Source: Nitrospirota bacterium (lineage in GTDB: Bacteria > Nitrospirota > Nitrospiria > Nitrospirales > Nitrospiraceae). Taken from it: a stretch of DNA of 64,000 bases. The notes beneath the pieces were generated by a model. That model saw nothing but the letters and a program-made list of their open reading frames with translations. It was not told where the DNA came from and made no database searches. The stretch is taken from assembly GCA_002737345.1 (NCBI GenBank), contig NSIK01000016.1, positions 70,158 through 134,157 on the forward strand, written 5' to 3'. Positions within the stretch are counted from its first letter, which is position 1; the number at the start of each line of letters is the position of its first letter. This document shows, one piece after another, positions 35,784 through 44,242 of the stretch. Made by a program: the position numbers and the translations under genes.

Positions 35784-35886
35784 GCCTGCCTCCCTCTGTC
35801 CTGTTGTTCTCCCTCCTTCCCATGAACTCCTGTGGTTTCGAATATAAAGCAGGGTTGCTACAAGGCGGCCATGCGAGTGAACCATT

Positions 35887-37227
35887 GTGAGAGCTTCTAG
35901 GTCCATGGCACAGCAGACACTTCGCCCGGCGCTACTCGAACGGCTTCCTTCTATGGCCGTAGGGGTGTTGCGAGAGATTGGGGCGCTGGGGGATGAACGA
36001 GGCTGTCACGTCTATGTCGTAGGCGGCGTGGTTCGGGACCTGTTGCTCGGGCAGGTGACGTTGGATCTCGATCTGGCAGTGGAAGGGGATGGAATCGCCT
36101 TTGCGAAAGCGGTGGCCGATCGATACAGAACGGGGCTGGCGGTGTTTGAGCGGTTTGTGACGGCGCGGCTGGTCTTTCCGGACGGACTCAAAATGGATAT
36201 CGCGACGACCAGGCGGGAGTTCTACGCGGAGGCCGCGCTCCTGCCGACCGTCCAGCCTGCAGCAATTGAGGAGGATCTCCATCGACGGGACTTCACCATC
36301 AATGCCATCGCGATGCAGCTCAACCCCGGGCAGTTCGGACGGCTGCTCGATGTCTACGGGGGGCAGCGCGATCTTCGTGCGCGCAGGATCCGCGTGCTGC
36401 ATGCCGGCAGTTTTCAGGACGATCCCACTCGCATCTTCAGGGCGATCCGGTTCGAACAACGGTTCAAGTTCCGCCTTGAGCCTGGCACCTTACGGCTGTT
36501 GAGGCAAGCCGCCTCCACGAATCTGATCCAGCAACTCTCCGGCCCACGATTGCAGAACGAAATTCTGGTGCTATTCGCCGAACGGGACCCGGTACGTGCG
36601 ATTACGCGGCTGGCGAAGTTGAAGTTGCTTCGATTTCTCCACCGTCGTCTCTGTGCCTCGGGGACGGTGATGCGAGTGGTCAGAGCTGTTCCTCAGGCGC
36701 TGGCCTGGTGGGGCAGTCGCTCCCCTGATGCGGTGATCGATCGGTCGCTCGTTTATCTTATGGCCTTGTTGAGTGAGTCGAGCCCGGTCGTGATCGCTGG
36801 GATCAGTAAGCGGTTGGCCTGTTCGCGCGAGCAGGCGACGAAGCTGAGCGCCGGAGGAAAGCGGCTTGATCGCATATTGAAGAAACTCACAGACCGAGAA
36901 ACCCTAAGGCCCTCGCAGGTCTATCGCCTCTTGGTAGATCTCCCGGACGAGGTCCTCGTATTGCTTGTTGCGAAGCAGGTCAGCCGTCACCAGGCAGCGC
37001 AATTGCGCCAGTTCAAGCGATATCTGATGGCCTATGAGGAGACCCGGACGATCGCGACCGTATTGAAGGGGAGAGACCTCCAGACCATGGGGCTGAAGCC
37101 TGGACCTCAGTACGGAGCTATTTTGGGGAAATTACTGGATGCGCGGATCGATGGAGTGGTCACCAGCGAGGAGGGAGAACGAGTCTTCGTTCAGAAGCGG
37201 CTCAGCGTTCTCGGTCATTATTTATAA
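35887..37227 (+). CDS. CCA-adding tRNA nucleotidyltransferase / poly(A) polymerase family
   Basis: 446 residues from GTG 35887 (ATG 35905 is an alternative). The class II nucleotidyltransferase head reads VVGGVVRDLLLGQVTLDLDLAVEGD, with the catalytic DxD. RRDFTINAIA, the DPTRIFRAIRFEQRF motif and the RNA-binding helical tail follow. It could add CCA to tRNA or A residues only; motifs alone do not separate these. No HD domain is present. Confidence 0.88.
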   Translation: MRASRSMAQQTLRPALLERLPSMAVGVLREIGALGDERGCHVYVVGGVVRDLLLGQVTLDLDLAVEGDGIAFAKAVADRYRTGLAVFERFVTARLVFPDGLKMDIATTRREFYAEAALLPTVQPAAIEEDLHRRDFTINAIAMQLNPGQFGRLLDVYGGQRDLRARRIRVLHAGSFQDDPTRIFRAIRFEQRFKFRLEPGTLRLLRQAASTNLIQQLSGPRLQNEILVLFAERDPVRAITRLAKLKLLRFLHRRLCASGTVMRVVRAVPQALAWWGSRSPDAVIDRSLVYLMALLSESSPVVIAGISKRLACSREQATKLSAGGKRLDRILKKLTDRETLRPSQVYRLLVDLPDEVLVLLVAKQVSRHQAAQLRQFKRYLMAYEETRTIATVLKGRDLQTMGLKPGPQYGAILGKLLDARIDGVVTSEEGERVFVQKRLSVLGHYL

Positions 37228-37467
37228 GCTAGCAGGCCGCTAGGTTAGGGAGGTAAAAGTATTGGGACAATTGCAAAATGGATTTGGTGCTCGTGACGGA
37301 AAACACAATGCCGAGTTGCAAAGCGGTCGGTGTCACGTCGATCAAGGTCCCGGCCTGAATCGCCCATCCCGATCGCGCAGGTTGAAGGGTAGGACAGTTC
37401 CTTCCACCAATTCATGCCCACTAGCGGGTTCTTGTTCGATAGATTCTTGAAGCTGGAGCGCCTCTTT

Positions 37468-37674
37468 CTACCCGGTCAGAGCCTCGGCGAATGTTTCGGC
37501 CTGGGCCGGAGCGGGAACGTCGGTTTCTGCCCGCGGCAAAGCCTTTACGATCCCGTCATACACCATGCGCGCCGACGCAGACCATGCATCATTGAAGGGC
37601 CGGCCTGCGAAGGCGGCGTCAGCGGCTTTGTTCTCGTCGTAGGTCAGGGATTTTGGTGTTGGTGTGTTGGTCAT
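37468..37674 (-). CDS. Small hypothetical protein
   Basis: 68 residues from ATG 37674, soluble and Ala-rich (AADAAFAGRPFNDAWSASARMVYDGIV). No family recognised and no strong ribosome-binding site. The balanced composition and lack of any overlapping gene favour a real gene. The 240 bases between the nucleotidyltransferase stop and this gene hold nothing recognised. Confidence 0.5.
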   Translation of the reverse strand: MTNTPTPKSLTYDENKAADAAFAGRPFNDAWSASARMVYDGIVKALPRAETDVPAPAQAETFAEALTG

Positions 37675-37811
37675 GATGTAAGTGTAAGCCGCTTTGGCAG
37701 GATGTCAAGGGCTGGTGTGTTTGAGGTTGACTCGGCAGCGATTATTCCGGCAGCGGCATACCGTTGGCGGTCCGGGTGCGCCGCTGCAAGGTGCATGGTA
37801 TAGTCACGGCC

Positions 37812-38453
37812 ATGGCACGAATCGACTTGTATCAGGTGTTGGGGGTCTCGCGCGACGCGTCTGACGAGGCGATCAAGAAAGCCTATCGGAAGCTGGTTTT
37901 TCAGCATCATCCCGATCGCCATCCCGACAGTGCGCAGGCTGAATCCAAGATCCGTGAAATCAATGCCGCCTATGAAATCATTGGTGATTCGGAGAAGCGC
38001 CGGAATTATGACCGGCTCAATTGGGGGGATGAAGCGACGAGGGATGAAGCGGCAGATCCGGCTGTCATCCTCGAGGAGATGGAGCAGAAGCTCTTCGATG
38101 AAGGGCGCAAGGAAGTGTTTGCGGTCCTGATGAAAGACGTGATGCGGATTCGGTTCGAGCTTGCCGTAATTCGTGAGCGGACCGTGGTGGACCAAGGCTA
38201 TGACACCTTCAAAGACGCTATGTTACAGGCAAGGGCGTCGGAGATTATGGATGAGTTGGTGACTCCGGAGATGGAGGGGCGAAAACAGCGGCTTATCGAA
38301 GTAGCGCTGGAGATGTTGCTGTCTCAGGGGGTGGCCAAGCGAGGCGATGTGGGAGGAGTTCGCGCGTTACGCGGGCAGCTAGAAGAGGTGTTCCGCAAGG
38401 GACGGAAGAAGGGCTATGCCGCAGCATTGGAGCTCTTTTACGAAAGACGGTAG
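37812..38453 (+). CDS. J-domain (DnaJ-like) protein
   Basis: 213 residues from ATG 37812. A full J domain (residues 4-68) includes HHPDRHPDS with the HPD motif needed to stimulate DnaK. The remaining 145 residues are charged and helical, without the Gly/Phe region, zinc fingers or client-binding domain of DnaJ. It is therefore a specialised J protein of unknown client. Confidence 0.87.
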   Translation: MARIDLYQVLGVSRDASDEAIKKAYRKLVFQHHPDRHPDSAQAESKIREINAAYEIIGDSEKRRNYDRLNWGDEATRDEAADPAVILEEMEQKLFDEGRKEVFAVLMKDVMRIRFELAVIRERTVVDQGYDTFKDAMLQARASEIMDELVTPEMEGRKQRLIEVALEMLLSQGVAKRGDVGGVRALRGQLEEVFRKGRKKGYAAALELFYERR

Positions 38454-38458
38454 ACGTG

Positions 38459-38477
38459 AAGCGACGGAGGCTTTTTT
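38459..38477 (+). terminator. Weak terminator after the J-domain gene
   Basis: A short AAGC/GCTT stem (38459-38462, 38470-38473) is followed by TTTT, just after the stop and near the convergent amidohydrolase end. Confidence 0.3.
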
Positions 38478-38495
38478 CGTTTCACTTTTCAGGTC

Positions 38496-39707
38496 TTACA
38501 TCCCCGATAGAGGTCCCGCCACGAATCGCCCCGCTTGCATGACCCCGATAATCCTGTCCCGGTTGCGGAGTTGTTCGATGTGGCGAAGCGGATTTCCGTC
38601 GAATAGCAGGAGATCCGCCAGTTTCCCTTTCGCGATGGTTCCCACCTGGTCTTGAATCCCGATCAACCGTGCGGCAGAGGAAGTCGAAGCGAGGATCGCC
38701 TGCATCGGGCTCATCCCGAAAGCGACCATCCGTTCGAGTTCCTGGGCGTTCTCGCCATGGAAATTAAAGGGCGTCCCCGCGTCCGTGCCCATCGCAATCT
38801 GGATTCCGTCCCGCAAGGCGTTCTTGAAGCTGACGGCATGACGTTTCGTCATGGCTTTGGCCTTGTCGCGCGCGCTGGCCGGCACGCCACATCCGAGCCG
38901 GCAGGAGGCGGTGGTGGCGAGCGCAGAGAGAGTCGGGACCATGAAGACATCATGCCCCTTCATGAGGGTGGCCGCTTCTTCGTCCATGAGGGTGGCATGC
39001 TCGATCGAATGGACTCCGGCGCGGATCGCATTCTTCATCCCCGACGATCCATGGGCATGGGCGGCGACCTTCCGTCCGGCCAGCTGCGCTTCCTCTACGG
39101 CGGCCCGGAGTTCTTCAATCGTCATTTGCGCCTGGTTCGGCGAGGTGCCCGGCGTGAGGACGCCGCCTGAGGCGATGACTTTAATGACTCCGGCCCCTGC
39201 GGCGATTTGTCTGCGCACGACGGAACGGACCTGCCGGACCCCCTGCACTTCCTGGCCGATAAATCTGGCATGGCCGCCGACCATGCAAATGGCCAGGCCT
39301 GCCGCGACAATGCGAGGCCCCTGCACGAGGCCTGTTTCGATGGCCTGTTGCAGTGTGAAGATGGAATGGTCCCGCGAGCCCACGTCGCGCACGGTGGTGA
39401 AGCCTGCCTCTAGGGTCTCGCGTGCAGCCCGGCTGGCCTTGAGCAGGTTCAGGGCGGGCGTTTCTTTGGCGATGGCGTCGACGACATCTGGTTCGGCTCC
39501 GAGGCAGAAGTGCACGTGACAGTCGATCAAGCCAGGCAACAGGGTCAGGCCCCGGCCATCGATTTTGGCCGCGCCACGTGGAATCGAAATATCCCGGTCC
39601 GATCCGACTGCGGCAATCGTGGCCCCGCGAATGATCACGGTGGCCCGTTCGATGGTTTGACCGATCCCGTCGATGACGCGCACGGAGCGAATAGCGAGGG
39701 TCTTCAT
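38496..39707 (-). CDS. Metal-dependent amidohydrolase (imidazolonepropionase/prolidase-like)
   Basis: 403 residues of the amidohydrolase superfamily. Metal ligands: HVH in PGLIDCHVHF, probable carboxylated Lys in VIKVIASGG, His in VAAHAHG and HSIEHA, and Asp in MGTDAGTP. The beta-sandwich ends (KIDGRGLTLLPGLID; GTIAKGKLADLLLFDGNPL) are typical. Related enzymes hydrolyse Xaa-Pro dipeptides or imidazolones. It starts inside the stop of the upstream haem-protein gene (four-base overlap). Confidence 0.88.
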   Translation of the reverse strand: MKTLAIRSVRVIDGIGQTIERATVIIRGATIAAVGSDRDISIPRGAAKIDGRGLTLLPGLIDCHVHFCLGAEPDVVDAIAKETPALNLLKASRAARETLEAGFTTVRDVGSRDHSIFTLQQAIETGLVQGPRIVAAGLAICMVGGHARFIGQEVQGVRQVRSVVRRQIAAGAGVIKVIASGGVLTPGTSPNQAQMTIEELRAAVEEAQLAGRKVAAHAHGSSGMKNAIRAGVHSIEHATLMDEEAATLMKGHDVFMVPTLSALATTASCRLGCGVPASARDKAKAMTKRHAVSFKNALRDGIQIAMGTDAGTPFNFHGENAQELERMVAFGMSPMQAILASTSSAARLIGIQDQVGTIAKGKLADLLLFDGNPLRHIEQLRNRDRIIGVMQAGRFVAGPLSGM

Positions 39708-40315
39708 GGTAGATCGATAGGAATGGTGATGATGATGCCGCCCATCACATCGCCAATTTTGTAGTCGCGGCGCAGGCTGTTGGGATGTTGGTTATGGCAG
39801 GTAACGCAGGATTGGGTCACCGCACGGTCCGGGTAGATGGCTTGGTAGTAGCGGCCTCCGTCGATCCTGACGAACCCTCCGACCGGCTTCGAGGGGTCTT
39901 TGCCCACGGCGTCGAGCCCCTTCCGCTCGAAATCGGTCGTGGGCCCATTCCAGGCATAGGTCGGCAGCAGGCTGGCCAGCCGGAAGCTGAGCTTGAGATT
40001 TTTTTGCGAGACCAGCCGCCCCGATTCCAGGAGGAACTGTGCGGGAAGCGGGACGCCATTTTCATCGCGCCAATGTTCGATGGCTTCGGCGAGGCCTGCC
40101 TGATGGAGTTTGCCGACGACGTGTTCCGTATAGACGGTCCGGCTGGCCTCGATGACCGCATGAATATAGGCGGCGGCCTTGTCCGGGGGAAGGAGGTCCG
40201 ATTTCATCTGATTGGCCAGTGTCAGGGCGAAGATCCAGTAGGAGACTACTGCGACAAAAGCAAAGGCCCCGCCCCCGAGCACCCAGAGTAATGGCTTGTT
40301 GTTCATGCGATTCAT
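39704..40315 (-). CDS. Membrane-anchored DUF3365 c-type haem protein
   Basis: 203 residues (ATG 40306 is an alternative). An N-terminal TM anchor (LLWVLGGGAFAFVAVVSYWIF) is followed by a DUF3365/Tll0287-like PAS-fold domain. One haem-c motif, CVTCH, lies near the C-terminus in SCVTCHNQHPNS. These proteins are periplasmic redox or gas sensors or electron carriers. Its stop overlaps the amidohydrolase start, an unexpected pairing. Confidence 0.87.
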   Translation of the reverse strand: MNRMNNKPLLWVLGGGAFAFVAVVSYWIFALTLANQMKSDLLPPDKAAAYIHAVIEASRTVYTEHVVGKLHQAGLAEAIEHWRDENGVPLPAQFLLESGRLVSQKNLKLSFRLASLLPTYAWNGPTTDFERKGLDAVGKDPSKPVGGFVRIDGGRYYQAIYPDRAVTQSCVTCHNQHPNSLRRDYKIGDVMGGIIITIPIDLP

Positions 40316-40326
40316 ATCCTTTGTTG

Positions 40327-41514
40327 TTAGGATGCCATGCGGCTATAGATCCGTGCCGCAGCTTGGAGCGCGACTCCGGGAGTGGATAGCCAGCCTTGTC
40401 GGATAAACAGTTCTTCCAGGGCGTTGAGCAGGGTCAAGACATGCGCTTCAGTCGATGATTCACCCATCAAGCCGATGCGCCAGACTTTCCCTTTGAGCGG
40501 GCCGAGCCCCCCGCCGATTTCAATTCCATAGGTCGAGAGGAGGTTCATCCGTATCTCGGCTTCAGGAATATGAGAGGGGACAGTGACACAGGTTAACATC
40601 GGGAGTCGATGGCCCGCTTGGGGGAGGGGCAAGAGCCCGAGTTGGGCCAAGCCGGCGAGTAGAGCTTCGCTATTGAGTTGATGGCGGGCGAAGCGGGCCG
40701 GCAGCCCTTCTTCCTCGACAAGGCGCAAGGCTTCTCGCAGGGCATAGAGCATGGAAATCGGCGCCGTATGGTGGTAGGCCCTGGTGCCTTCGGCCCAGTA
40801 GTCCTCAATTAAGGTCATATCAAAGTACCAACTCTGGCAGGGGCTGCGCCTGGCCTTGATGGCGGTCAAGGCCCGGTCGCTGAGCGTAAAGGGCGAGAGG
40901 CCTGGCGGACAGCTGAGACATTTCTGGGTGCCACTATAGCAGACATCGATGCCCCACCGGTCGACCTCGACCGGTATGCCGCCCAACGAGGTTACGGCAT
41001 CCACGAGGAAGAGCGCGTCATGTTTGCGACAGAGGGTGGCGATCGGTTCAAGCGGTTGCCAGGCGCCGGTCGAGGTTTCGGCCTGCACGATGGCTACGGC
41101 TTTTACCGGGCCGGATCGGATTAAGGCCTGCTCAATGGCTGCTGGGTCGATGACCTGGCCCCAGGGAGCTTCGACGCGAATGGCTTTGCCGCCGCAGCGC
41201 TCAACGGCGCTGGCCCATCTCGTGCCAAATACGCCATTGACTCCGACGATGACTGCATCGCTCGGCTCAACGATATTGACGATCGAGGCCTCCATGCCGG
41301 CCGAGCCTGTGCCGGAGACGGCGATGGTGAAGCGATTGTTGGTCTCAAAGACACCCCTCAGCAGGGTTTGGATATCGTTCATGACACCCAGAAAAGCCTG
41401 GTCTAAGTGGCCGATGAGCGGCATCGAGAGCGCGCGAAGGACTCGGGGATGCACCATGCTTGGCCCTGGGCCAAGCAGCAGACGGCGAAGGGGTGTAAAG
41501 CTCTGAACTGGCAT
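40327..41514 (-). CDS. Alanine-glyoxylate / serine-pyruvate aminotransferase family
   Basis: 395 residues from ATG 41514 with GGAG upstream; the longer open frame to 41631 overlaps the divergent protease gene. Class V PLP aminotransferase: LLLGPGPSMVHPRVL, PLP lysine in YSGTQKCLSCPPGLS, and GIEIGGGLGPLKGKVWRIGLMG near the end. Members act on serine, alanine or glyoxylate. It lies 11 bases before the DUF3365 gene on the same strand. Confidence 0.9.
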   Translation of the reverse strand: MPVQSFTPLRRLLLGPGPSMVHPRVLRALSMPLIGHLDQAFLGVMNDIQTLLRGVFETNNRFTIAVSGTGSAGMEASIVNIVEPSDAVIVGVNGVFGTRWASAVERCGGKAIRVEAPWGQVIDPAAIEQALIRSGPVKAVAIVQAETSTGAWQPLEPIATLCRKHDALFLVDAVTSLGGIPVEVDRWGIDVCYSGTQKCLSCPPGLSPFTLSDRALTAIKARRSPCQSWYFDMTLIEDYWAEGTRAYHHTAPISMLYALREALRLVEEEGLPARFARHQLNSEALLAGLAQLGLLPLPQAGHRLPMLTCVTVPSHIPEAEIRMNLLSTYGIEIGGGLGPLKGKVWRIGLMGESSTEAHVLTLLNALEELFIRQGWLSTPGVALQAAARIYSRMAS

Positions 41515-41646
41515 AACGCTCCGATATAGAGGGCCAGTATAGCGGAGTGCAGTTGCTCTCGGCCACAGGCATTCTAAGCTGGGTTGCTCGTCTTTTCGCG
41601 CGGAAGGGGTTTCGAGCCTGAAAAACCGCATGTTATAGTCGCAAGA

Positions 41647-43149
41647 ATGATGGAACCAGTTTCTGCTCTCAAAGAACCGAAAGAGTACCGTTCGTGGTGG
41701 CGTGAGACCTACGTGTCGCCGTTGCCCGGGGGCCAGCCAGGCCGATTTTCGCCCCTGGTGACGTGGCTGGCGGCCTTCGTACTCGTGGCGGCGTTGCTAT
41801 CGGTAGTTCTGCTCTCGGCTTCCTCCTCCAAGTTGGAGCGGGTCGAGGCGCCAGAGCAAGCCTTGAGTCTGATGGTCAGTCGGACCATGGATGCGCAAGA
41901 AGGACTGAAACGAGCGCCTCAATGGGAACGGCAGCTTTTTGCTTGGACCTCTGGCGGGAACGAGACGGAACAGGCCCATGCCATCGAATGGTATCGAGAG
42001 CTTGCGCGGGTCTCGACCGATCCGCTAGTGCCGCTGCAGTTGGCGATTCTTCAAGCCGAGGCAGGGCATGAGTCGCAGGCGCTCCTCTCCGCGCATGAGT
42101 GGGCTGATGCAGAGAATCCGTTGCCGCAGTTTGCCGATCTGGTACGGGCGGCCTATGGCGAAGGCGCGGGCCCTGACGCAGACCAGTATCTGGTGTGGCA
42201 AGCCGAGCTGGCCGCACTGTTGCCTTCCGGCTGGTTTTACGATCGTCTGGCTGAACGGCTGGCGCGGCGCGCCAACGATGCTGCGTTGCTATCCAGGATC
42301 CAGGAACAGGCGGTGGTGCGCGTCGATCGCCAATTTGTCTGGTTGCATCGCATCAGGCTTGTTGAACTTGGCGGGATGGTCGTCGGGACGGTGGTCTGTC
42401 TGCTGCTGTGGCTCACACGGAGCGAGTCGGCTCGTTTCGTCCGGCTCCATGAGCCGGGCGTGCCGCCTCCGTGGCCTGGCGCGCTGGGGGTGGCCGTGTT
42501 GCTGCGCGGGGGTGCGCTGGGGGCGATAGGCACGGCGCTGTTTTTGATCTACGCGTCGCCGGATAATGCTTCGCTTCGAGCTTTGGCCATTCCCCTGACC
42601 AATGTGCCCTTGCTTTTCTTGGCTTACCGGCACCTCTTCCGTCCGTCTGGCATGACGTTTGAAGAAGGGTTCGGCTTGGAAATCGGATGGGCGAATGTCG
42701 GACGTTTGATGGTTGTGGTCGTGGCGGTGGTGGCAGCAGGGCTCTGGGGCGAATGGGTGATGGAGCGGCTGTCAGAGCCGTTTCATTTGACGAGTCATTG
42801 GACTGAATGGTTCGATGCCGATCTAGTCTGGGGCTCGCCGGCCTTGACGGTCATTAGTGGCATCGAGTACGTGATTTTCGCGCCGCTGTTTGAGGAACTT
42901 GCCTTTCGCGGGATCTTGTTCGCGATCTTGCGCAGGAAGTTTTCTTTTCTGCCTGCTGCGCTGATCAGCGCCGGCATCTTCGCGATTGCCCATGGCTATG
43001 GATTGATCGGCTTCGTTAGCGTGCTCTGGAGCGGGCTGCTCTGGGCTTGGCTCTATGAAAAAACGGGGAGTCTGTGGCCGGGGATTTTGGCTCATGCCAT
43101 CAATAATTTGCTGGTGTGTCTCTCTGTGATGGCGCTGCTTCGCCTTTAG
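41647..43149 (+). CDS. CPBP-family intramembrane metalloprotease with large extra-membrane insert
   Basis: About 500 residues from ATG 41647 (ATG 41650 is possible). A TM near residue 40 is followed by a ~180-residue soluble helical domain, then about seven TM helices. The CPBP/Abi protease motifs are EELAFRGILF and AIAHGYG, with the final FGILAHAINN-type His/Asn. Such enzymes mature peptides or confer bacteriocin self-immunity. The soluble insert is not typical. The stop TAG coincides with repeat copy C. Confidence 0.87.
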   Translation: MMEPVSALKEPKEYRSWWRETYVSPLPGGQPGRFSPLVTWLAAFVLVAALLSVVLLSASSSKLERVEAPEQALSLMVSRTMDAQEGLKRAPQWERQLFAWTSGGNETEQAHAIEWYRELARVSTDPLVPLQLAILQAEAGHESQALLSAHEWADAENPLPQFADLVRAAYGEGAGPDADQYLVWQAELAALLPSGWFYDRLAERLARRANDAALLSRIQEQAVVRVDRQFVWLHRIRLVELGGMVVGTVVCLLLWLTRSESARFVRLHEPGVPPPWPGALGVAVLLRGGALGAIGTALFLIYASPDNASLRALAIPLTNVPLLFLAYRHLFRPSGMTFEEGFGLEIGWANVGRLMVVVVAVVAAGLWGEWVMERLSEPFHLTSHWTEWFDADLVWGSPALTVISGIEYVIFAPLFEELAFRGILFAILRRKFSFLPAALISAGIFAIAHGYGLIGFVSVLWSGLLWAWLYEKTGSLWPGILAHAINNLLVCLSVMALLRL

Positions 43150-43273
43150 CAGGCTGGTGAAACGGTCCCCAAGGTCGGTCTCGGCTCATCGCAATCCTCA
43201 ACGCACCCTACGGGTACGCCTCCGGCTGCGACGACCCTGCGGCCTTGTTGGACGACCATTTTAACAAGCGTGC
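43148..43273 (+). repeat. Dispersed stop-codon-associated repeat, copy C (complete)
   Basis: It begins at the protease stop: TAGCAGGCTGGTGAAAC, runs through a CACCCTACGGGTACGCC core and ends with the inverted partner GACCATTTTAACAAGCGTGC. About 125 bp with imperfect terminal inverted repeats. It lies between convergent genes. Confidence 0.8.
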
Positions 43274-44125
43274 TTACAATTGTGGTTTTGCTAATTCAAT
43301 GAGGTCAAGAGCTTGGTAGAGGTCCTGGTGCTTCAGTTCATAGCCAAGTTCTGTTCGAAGCTTGGTATTGCTGATTCGTTTTCCCGGTGAGGGGTCTCCT
43401 TGTGCTGCTGTCGGGATTACGCCCCAGCGCTGCTGGGCCGCTTCGCAGATTTCCTTCCAGGTATAAGGCATCCCGTCGCTGACATTGTAGACTCCGCTTG
43501 GTGTCCCTTTTTCGATTGCCGCCAGGCAGATCCCTGCCAGGTCTTCTCCATAAATCAGGTTCACGTATTTCCTCGAGGGGCCGACGCGGCCTTGTGTGAT
43601 CCAATCCAACGGGTTTCTCCCTGGTCCATAGATGCCTGCCACACGTAGCAGGATGGCGCCGAATTCATTGCATAAATATTCTTCTCCCTGCACCCGTGGT
43701 TTGGTTCGGTCGATGGGGGCAGTTTCATCGGTCCAGGGTGGGGGATAGGTGGTGGAATCATCGGCAGTCTCGTAGGCAGAGGTGCTACCGAGTACGACGA
43801 GACGGTTAAATCGTGAACGTTGCGTCCCGGCCCATTGTTGCACGGCAGAGAGGGGGCTGGCGGGAAAGCACCAGATGAGATCGGCTCCAGCTGGCAGATG
43901 CCCCCAGGTTGCAGGCCGAGCCAGATCGAATTCCAGCCGCTGTGGAAGTGGCACCGTCGCAAGTTGCTGCGTTGGGTTTCGGCTGGTAGCCCAGGTTGCG
44001 GTTCCTCGTTGGGTGGTCAATGGCAAGATCAACCTGCCTGTATAGCCGCAGCCAAGGATGATCAGGGGCCGATCCGTCTGGCCAGTCTCTGCTTGGCGGT
44101 TGTGCTGTGGATTCATAGCAGGCAT
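43274..44125 (-). CDS. NAD-dependent epimerase/dehydratase (SDR family, YeeZ-like)
   Basis: 283 residues. The Rossmann motif is ILGCGYTGRL. The active-site region has SSTSAYE-type LGSTSAYETADD, but no clear YxxxK; the next segments, RVQGEEYL and LRVAGIYGPGRNPLDW, match atypical extended SDRs such as YeeZ. Substrate unknown. The stop is immediately next to repeat copy C. Confidence 0.82.
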   Translation of the reverse strand: MPAMNPQHNRQAETGQTDRPLIILGCGYTGRLILPLTTQRGTATWATSRNPTQQLATVPLPQRLEFDLARPATWGHLPAGADLIWCFPASPLSAVQQWAGTQRSRFNRLVVLGSTSAYETADDSTTYPPPWTDETAPIDRTKPRVQGEEYLCNEFGAILLRVAGIYGPGRNPLDWITQGRVGPSRKYVNLIYGEDLAGICLAAIEKGTPSGVYNVSDGMPYTWKEICEAAQQRWGVIPTAAQGDPSPGKRISNTKLRTELGYELKHQDLYQALDLIELAKPQL

Positions 44126-44242
44126 CTTCCCATAGGGTTGTGGGATGCCACAACCCTGGCTCTGGTTGCGCTAACATTTGCAGTCAGGCATTTTCCCAGG
44201 CCAACAAAGAATGAAGGCGTCAATCAAGAGACGAACGACGCG

